Assembly: GCA_949427775.1 (NCBI GenBank)
Contig: CASQEL010000102.1
Location: forward strand, 1 to 7,185
Reading direction: 5' to 3'
Source: an uncultured Desulfovibrionaceae bacterium
GTDB lineage: Bacteria; Desulfobacterota; Desulfovibrionia; Desulfovibrionales; Desulfovibrionaceae
DNA: 7,185 nucleotides
Positions 5,109 to 7,185 of this stretch are shown piece by piece. Under the pieces are notes generated by a model that worked only from the letters and a program-made list of their open reading frames with translations, had not been told where the DNA came from and ran no database searches. Made by a program: the position numbers and the translations under genes. Numbering within the stretch: the first letter of the stretch is position 1; each line of letters opens with the position of its first letter.

Positions 5109-7185
5109 CTACAACAACGATTGCGGCAGGTTGAAGGTGCAGACCCTGGGGTCGAACGGATTCACCCTGTTCCGGAACTGGACCAGGAACTGGGCCCATT
5201 TGCCCTGTTGCTGGATTTCGATGAGGCAGGTGTTGCCTTCCTGGCGCTTGATGCTGCCCTTGCGCAGCAGGCGGAACAGGGACCATTCGCCCCTGGTGGA
5301 GCTCCGGCTGGAAATGCCGTGCAGATCCACGGTTTCCAGAACGGCCTGCGGGGCGCTGCCGCCGTCGGTGGGCCAGGTGAAGGAAACGCCCTGCACCGGT
5401 CCGTGCAGATAGGTGATCTGCTTGCCCGCGTGGGTCAGCGTGACCTGCTTGAGCGTGGCGTCCAGGGCGTGCGGTTCCATCAGGAAGGTGATGCCCAGTT
5501 CCCTGCCGGACAGGAAGAACGCCTCCTGCACGCGATTGGCTCGTTGCAGCAGGGCCACGGACTGCCCCGAGAGCGGCATGTACCGGCCCATGATGGGCCG
5601 CAGCGTCCCGCCGCGGTTGACGAAGGGCCGCAGATAGGTGTCGTGGAAGACGTCCAGCACGCCGCCGCTGCGGAAGAAGGCCGCGAAATCGTCCAGGTTC
5701 ACGTCGCGGGCCGCTTCCGGATCAAAGGGATAGCGCACGCGCAGGTTCTTGTCGTAGGGGACGATAACCCGCTCCTGATAGGCCGCGTTGATGTGGCGCG
5801 CGCCGCGCTGGAGCATGTCGCGCAGGCCCCCGCCCGCCACGGTGCCGTACCAGCCGCGCACGGGCGCGGGCAGGCGGGCGGCGGCGGTTTCCAGGCGGCG
5901 CAGGGTGTCGTTTTTCTCATCCGCCAGATCCAGCAGGGCGTTGAGGATGCGTTGCGCCTCGTGGTCGCTGCCCATGATGCCGGCAAAGTACTCTCCCGCG
6001 CCGCTCATGGCCTCCTGCGCGGCCAGCAGCGCCGGGCCGGGGTTGCCCTGGGCGTCCAGCAGGCTGTCCAGGGGGACGAAGTACTGGCGCACGGCCCTGG
6101 CGTCGCGTCGGGCCTCCTCCAGGGCGCGGCGGTGCAGATCTCCGGCGCTTTTGGCGGCCTTGTCCGTCAGGGCGCGGCCCAGTTTGGCGCCGGTCTTGGC
6201 GCTGAGCTTCTGCTGCATCTTGCGTTTGGCCTCGTCCCTGGCGGCGCTCTCCACCGCGCCCGGTTCCACGTTTTCCATGATCAGCCGGGTGTTGGCGCGG
6301 ATTTCCCGCAGGGCCAGCACGGCCGGAGACACGCCGGGCGTCAGCTCTTCGGCCAGCTTGCGGGCATCGGCCATGGTGGCGGGCACGCGCACCTTCAACT
6401 GCCGGATGGCCCCGTTCCAGGCCTGGGTGTAGTCGCGGAAGTACATGGTGCGCACTTCCTTGTACACGTTGTTCACGTCCAGGGCGCTGAGCATGATCGG
6501 GCTGTTGCCGAAGATCCAGGTTTCGCCGGTGAGATTGCGGATCAGGCCGGGGCAGCGGCGGATGAGATATTCCTCGTAGCCCTCCTTGGTGTACAGATGA
6601 TCGATGGGAACGGTGTCGCCGTTGAAAGGCGACTGGCCGATGGCGGCGCGGAAGGTGAAGGGGGCTTTGCCGCTCTCCTTGGCTTCCTCGCGCATGCGCT
6701 GGTAGACCAGTTCGGCCAGGGGAATGCGCAGCAGGGCCTTGCGCGCCCGTTCCAGCAGCGCGGCGTCGGGTTCCGCGGGAATGACGCCGTGGGCCAGAAG
6801 ATAGTCCGTATGGCGGCGCAGATCCGCCTGCACCGGAGCCTGGCCGGAAAACTGGGCCGACCACGACGCATCCAGCCATTCATCCAGAAAACGGCGCTTG
6901 ATGTGCTGGGGCTGACAGAGCATGAGATACGCCCTGAGGGCGTTTTTAAGTTCCATGGGCCTGGTCAGGGCGGCCTCCACCCGTTGGGCCGCATCCCGGC
7001 GCAACACGGGCATGAGCCGCGTGTTGAGGGTGCCCAGGTAGGCGGCGTCGGTGGATTTGCGGAACCGATCCCCCTGGTACAGGCCCAGACCGTAACTGAC
7101 GGCCGAATCTTCCTCGGGATTGTAGATGAAGGTGGTCTTTTCGAGCAGATTCAGTTCCGGCAGCGGCGCGCGGGCGTCGGTGATC
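5109..7185 (-). CDS. tssM: TssM (IcmF family), T6SS membrane-complex protein, C-terminal 691 residues; N-terminus beyond window
   Basis: TssM spans the inner membrane and, with TssJ and TssL, forms the envelope channel that docks the T6SS baseplate. The frame is open from the right edge to the TAG at 5109-5111, giving 691 residues. Full TssM proteins are usually about 1,100-1,300 residues, so roughly the C-terminal half is here. This corresponds to the periplasmic part. Fragment residues 32-40 (GLGLYQGDR), the helical LKNALRAYLML near 79-89 and the following FLDEWLDASW match the IcmF-related region. YFRDYTQAWNG near 248 matches the start of the TssM C-terminal region. The beta-rich end includes SFTWPTDGG near 603 and closes with RVNPFDPRVCTFNLPQSLL, the typical family ending. 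No transmembrane segment is present in this part; the membrane helices and the Walker-type cytoplasmic domain would lie upstream. The transglycosylase follows after 115 bp. I see no frameshift or internal stop. Confidence 0.95.
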   Translation of the reverse strand, partial: ITDARAPLPELNLLEKTTFIYNPEEDSAVSYGLGLYQGDRFRKSTDAAYLGTLNTRLMPVLRRDAAQRVEAALTRPMELKNALRAYLMLCQPQHIKRRFLDEWLDASWSAQFSGQAPVQADLRRHTDYLLAHGVIPAEPDAALLERARKALLRIPLAELVYQRMREEAKESGKAPFTFRAAIGQSPFNGDTVPIDHLYTKEGYEEYLIRRCPGLIRNLTGETWIFGNSPIMLSALDVNNVYKEVRTMYFRDYTQAWNGAIRQLKVRVPATMADARKLAEELTPGVSPAVLALREIRANTRLIMENVEPGAVESAARDEAKRKMQQKLSAKTGAKLGRALTDKAAKSAGDLHRRALEEARRDARAVRQYFVPLDSLLDAQGNPGPALLAAQEAMSGAGEYFAGIMGSDHEAQRILNALLDLADEKNDTLRRLETAAARLPAPVRGWYGTVAGGGLRDMLQRGARHINAAYQERVIVPYDKNLRVRYPFDPEAARDVNLDDFAAFFRSGGVLDVFHDTYLRPFVNRGGTLRPIMGRYMPLSGQSVALLQRANRVQEAFFLSGRELGITFLMEPHALDATLKQVTLTHAGKQITYLHGPVQGVSFTWPTDGGSAPQAVLETVDLHGISSRSSTRGEWSLFRLLRKGSIKRQEGNTCLIEIQQQGKWAQFLVQFRNRVNPFDPRVCTFNLPQSLL

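Noticed and set aside
5917..6879. 320-codon minus-strand open frame within tssM in another frame
   Set aside because: It lies in an alternative frame of tssM and has the Arg/Gly/Pro-rich composition of a frame shadow.

Overview
The window is a section of a type VI secretion system (T6SS) cluster. All six genes lie on the minus strand and fill nearly all of the sequence. In transcription order (right to left) they are: the C-terminal part of tssM, cut by the right edge; a putative lipoprotein lytic transglycosylase of the MltD/SLT type; a PP2C-type phosphatase (PppA/Stp type); a short Hanks-type Ser/Thr kinase (PpkA type); a 260-residue protein I do not recognise; and the N-terminal part of vgrG, cut by the left edge. 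The gaps are about 115, 54, 5, 15 and 67 bp, which suggests one operon. The longest gap, after tssM, holds inverted repeats.

The organism is a Gram-negative bacterium with high GC content. TssM and an outer-membrane-type lipoprotein transglycosylase both require a diderm envelope. GC-rich third positions run throughout, so I see no sign that one gene was recently acquired from a different base composition. The gene set would fit a proteobacterium, possibly a Desulfovibrio-like one. That assignment is a guess from general impression, not from a marker gene.

The genes form a coherent assembly module. TssM is the inner-membrane/periplasmic core of the TssJLM envelope complex. The transglycosylase encoded directly after it could open the peptidoglycan for that complex. 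The phosphatase and kinase form the reversible threonine-phosphorylation switch that turns some T6SSs on and off after translation. Their usual substrate, an FHA-domain protein, is not in this window. VgrG is the spike protein at the tip of the Hcp tube. The unknown protein sits between the switch and the spike and is the best candidate here for an undescribed component. No RNA genes, CRISPR arrays, insertion sequences or attachment sites were seen. Long open frames on the plus strand are antisense shadows of these genes.
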